Positions 62,341-64,000 of a stretch of DNA of 64,000 nucleotides are shown piece by piece. The stretch is from contig NZ_CP165647.1 in the NCBI RefSeq assembly GCF_041199985.1, forward strand, positions 1,798,001-1,862,000. Reading direction: 5' to 3'. Position numbers and translations under genes: made by a program. Each line of letters begins with the position of its first letter. The first letter of the stretch is position 1. This stretch comes from Leptotrichia sp. HSP-536 (lineage in GTDB: Bacteria; Fusobacteriota; Fusobacteriia; Fusobacteriales; Leptotrichiaceae). The notes under the pieces were generated by a model that did not search any database, was not told where the DNA came from, and saw only the letters and a list, made by a program, of their open reading frames with translations.

Positions 62341-62835
62341 TTATTCATGTTCCTTACAGCTCATTTCTTCAACTACAAGTTTAAACACACAAACTGCCTT
62401 CAACATTCTCTCATCAAATTCCCATTCTGCTTTTCCAGTATTATGTTTCATCAATTCCATCAACGCCTTCATTTTTTCCTGTGAATCTTCAATAATGTCA
62501 ACTTTCCCATTTCCGATTACACTTTGAAATCTAGCAGTATAATTGCAGGCTTTATCGCCTTTTGTGTAAATTTTGTGATTGGTGTCGAGTTCAAATCCTG
62601 CATAGTTATTTTCTTTTATTATATCAAGTTTTCGTCCTGTTCTTGCACCATGAAAGTAAAATGTATAGTTTCCGTTTTCTTCGGTAAAGCCAAAATTTAG
62701 TGGGACAATGTAGACTTTTCCGTTGTCATTTAAGCCAAGACGGCAACAGTCACAGGCTTTTATAATTTCTTTTATTTTTTCATTGTCTTTAATTTCTCTG
62801 TCCCGTCTTCGCATTTTTATTTTTGTATTTCCCAT
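62341..62835 (-). CDS. Pyridoxamine 5'-phosphate oxidase-like flavoprotein (Nim family)
   Basis: 164 residues. An N-terminal MRRRDREI, CRLGLNDNGKVYIVPLNFGF, YTFYFHGARTGRKLDIIKEN and ARFQSVIGNGKVDIIED are typical of Nim/PNPOx-like FMN proteins, some conferring 5-nitroimidazole resistance. Function of this one is not established. GGATAC upstream of ATG 62835 is weak. Confidence 0.85.
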   Translation of the reverse strand: MGNTKIKMRRRDREIKDNEKIKEIIKACDCCRLGLNDNGKVYIVPLNFGFTEENGNYTFYFHGARTGRKLDIIKENNYAGFELDTNHKIYTKGDKACNYTARFQSVIGNGKVDIIEDSQEKMKALMELMKHNTGKAEWEFDERMLKAVCVFKLVVEEMSCKEHE

Positions 62836-62850
62836 TTTTGTATCCTTTTT

Positions 62851-64000
62851 CTAAAATAATCCTGAAATTACCCCATTTTCATCTATGTCAATTAACTCTG
62901 CCGCCGGCTTTCTCGGTAATCCTGGCATATCTATAATTTCTCCAGCCATTGCTACCAAGAATCCTGCTCCAGCTGATAATCTTACTTCGTTGATTGTAAT
63001 TGTGAAGCCTGTTGGTCGTCCCAGCAGATTCGGGTTGTCTGACAATGATTTTTGTGTTTTTGAGATACATATTGGCAATTTATCGTAGCCGTTTTCTACG
63101 TATTTTTTAATATTGTTAAGTGCTTTTGGTGCAAAGTTCACTCCATCTGCTCCGTAAATTTCTTTTGCTATTTTTTCAATTTTTTCCTGAATTGACAAGT
63201 TCAAATCATAAAGTGGAGTGTATTTTTTGTCTGATTTTTCATTCTTTTCAATGGCGTTCATAACTTTTTCCACAAGTTCTTTTCCACCTTCTCCACCTTT
63301 TTCCCAGATTTCGCAGTTGGCAATTTCCACATCCATTTTTGCACAAAAATCTTTTATCACTTGAATTTCAGCGTCAGTATCAGTTATAAATTTGTTAATT
63401 GCCACAACAACTGGCAAATTGTACTTTTGCATGCTTTCAATATGTTTTTCAAGGTTTACAAGCCCTTTTGTCAATGTTTTGATATTTTCCGACTTCAAGT
63501 CCTTATCTCCACCATGATGCTTTAACGCACGAACTGTTGCAACAATTACAATAACATTCGGCTCCAAGTTCCCAAGCCTAGCTTTTATATCTAAAAATTT
63601 CTCAGCACCCAAATCAGCTGCAAATCCAGCTTCCGTAACCACGTAATCTGACAATTTCAATGCCATTTTTGTAGCTAATAACGAATTACATCCATGTGCA
63701 ATATTTGCAAAAGGCCCACCGTGAATAAATACAGGCGTGTTTTCCAAAGTCTGTACCAAATTAGGCTTTATCGCATCTTTTAGCAATGCCGCTACTGCCC
63801 CTTGAATGTTAAGCTGCTTAACTTTAAGCATTTCCCCTTTTCTGTTGTATGCGAAAACTATTTCGCCAATTCTTTCCTTCAAGTCAGTAATAGAGTCAGC
63901 AAGACAGAAAATCGCCATAATTTCCGAAGCAACCGTTATCTGAAACGAATTTTCACGAGGCACGCCATTCACTTTTGGCCCAAGCCCAACGACAACGCTT
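62851..64000 (-). CDS. fhs: Formate-tetrahydrofolate ligase, 3' part (5' end outside window)
   Basis: The frame is open to the window edge: VVVGLGPKVNGVPRENSFQI is clear Fhs sequence, so the gene starts beyond position 64000. Further motifs are HGGPFANIAHGCNSLLATKM, TEAGFAADLGAEKFLDIKAR and the terminal MPGLPRKPAAELIDIDENG. About 383 of the usual 555 residues are visible. It makes 10-formyl-THF from formate with ATP. With the 5-formyl-THF cyclo-ligase at 41 kb it belongs to one-carbon metabolism. Confidence 0.96.
   Translation of the reverse strand, partial: SVVVGLGPKVNGVPRENSFQITVASEIMAIFCLADSITDLKERIGEIVFAYNRKGEMLKVKQLNIQGAVAALLKDAIKPNLVQTLENTPVFIHGGPFANIAHGCNSLLATKMALKLSDYVVTEAGFAADLGAEKFLDIKARLGNLEPNVIVIVATVRALKHHGGDKDLKSENIKTLTKGLVNLEKHIESMQKYNLPVVVAINKFITDTDAEIQVIKDFCAKMDVEIANCEIWEKGGEGGKELVEKVMNAIEKNEKSDKKYTPLYDLNLSIQEKIEKIAKEIYGADGVNFAPKALNNIKKYVENGYDKLPICISKTQKSLSDNPNLLGRPTGFTITINEVRLSAGAGFLVAMAGEIIDMPGLPRKPAAELIDIDENGVISGLF

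Noticed and set aside
1..64000. CRISPR array or tRNA/rRNA genes
   Set aside because: No regularly spaced repeats and no cloverleaf or rRNA signatures were seen on either strand by eye.

Overview
This is a low-GC, gene-dense bacterial window. It most resembles the Fusobacteriota, probably Leptotrichia or a close relative. The reasons are the strong A/T bias, consensus AGGAGG-type ribosome binding sites, a type V autotransporter with a C-terminal barrel, and the housekeeping set (FeoAB, CopA/CopY, YeiH, PgeF). The species is inferred. No rRNA, tRNA or CRISPR array was found.

Layout. 1-8.6 kb is mostly chromosomal: the MgtE 3' part, an SDR dehydrogenase, an AhpF-like reductase, a Doc/Fic toxin-antitoxin pair with a frameshifted toxin, then a minus-strand copper block (copA, two unknown or immunity-like genes, copY with two operators). 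8.6-24.7 kb is an accessory island built in layers. First come a decayed IS630 and a truncated ORF. Then a degraded integrative element (XRE repressor split by one IS5/IS427-type IS, Rep gene cut by a second copy) ends in a 177-bp repeat. A second, more complete element follows, bounded by that repeat and a matching copy at 24.55-24.73 kb. Inside it are an AlbA_2/Schlafen-like regulator, a RelB/YafQ-type pair, an orphan antitoxin with a truncated toxin, a divergent XRE/Cro switch, a DUF262/DUF1524 (GmrSD-type) gene, a second XRE switch, a Rep-like protein, a small HTH and a tyrosine recombinase.

24.8-46.2 kb is chromosomal again: FeoA/FeoB/FeoB-associated Cys-rich protein, a lipobox-bearing autotransporter, nifS(frameshifted)-thiI, yihY, rsmD, xseB, ispA(frameshifted), yeiH, pgeF, 5-formyl-THF cyclo-ligase, an NmrA-like protein, a second intact Doc pair and leuS. 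Small TA-flanked repeats (MITE-like) derived from the IS427-type and IS630-type insertion sequences are scattered here, one nested inside another.

46.4-51.8 kb holds the strongest candidate for a poorly described system: a tightly overlapping three-gene operon of a TerB_N/TerB_C protein, a BrxD-type ATPase and an Lhr/BrxHI-type SF2 helicase. It carries no other BREX genes. The helicase Walker A motif is two residues short.

52.3-64 kb contains an exported protein, a solitary cbiE, a radical SAM plus queuosine-precursor transporter pair (likely queuine salvage), two paralogous exported L,D-transpeptidase-like proteins with an altered catalytic signature, a PatB/MalY aminotransferase, a Sel1/TPR protein, a Nim-like flavoprotein and the 3' part of fhs, all on the minus strand. 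Several single-base frameshifts sit in or next to homopolymers, so some may be sequencing errors rather than biology.
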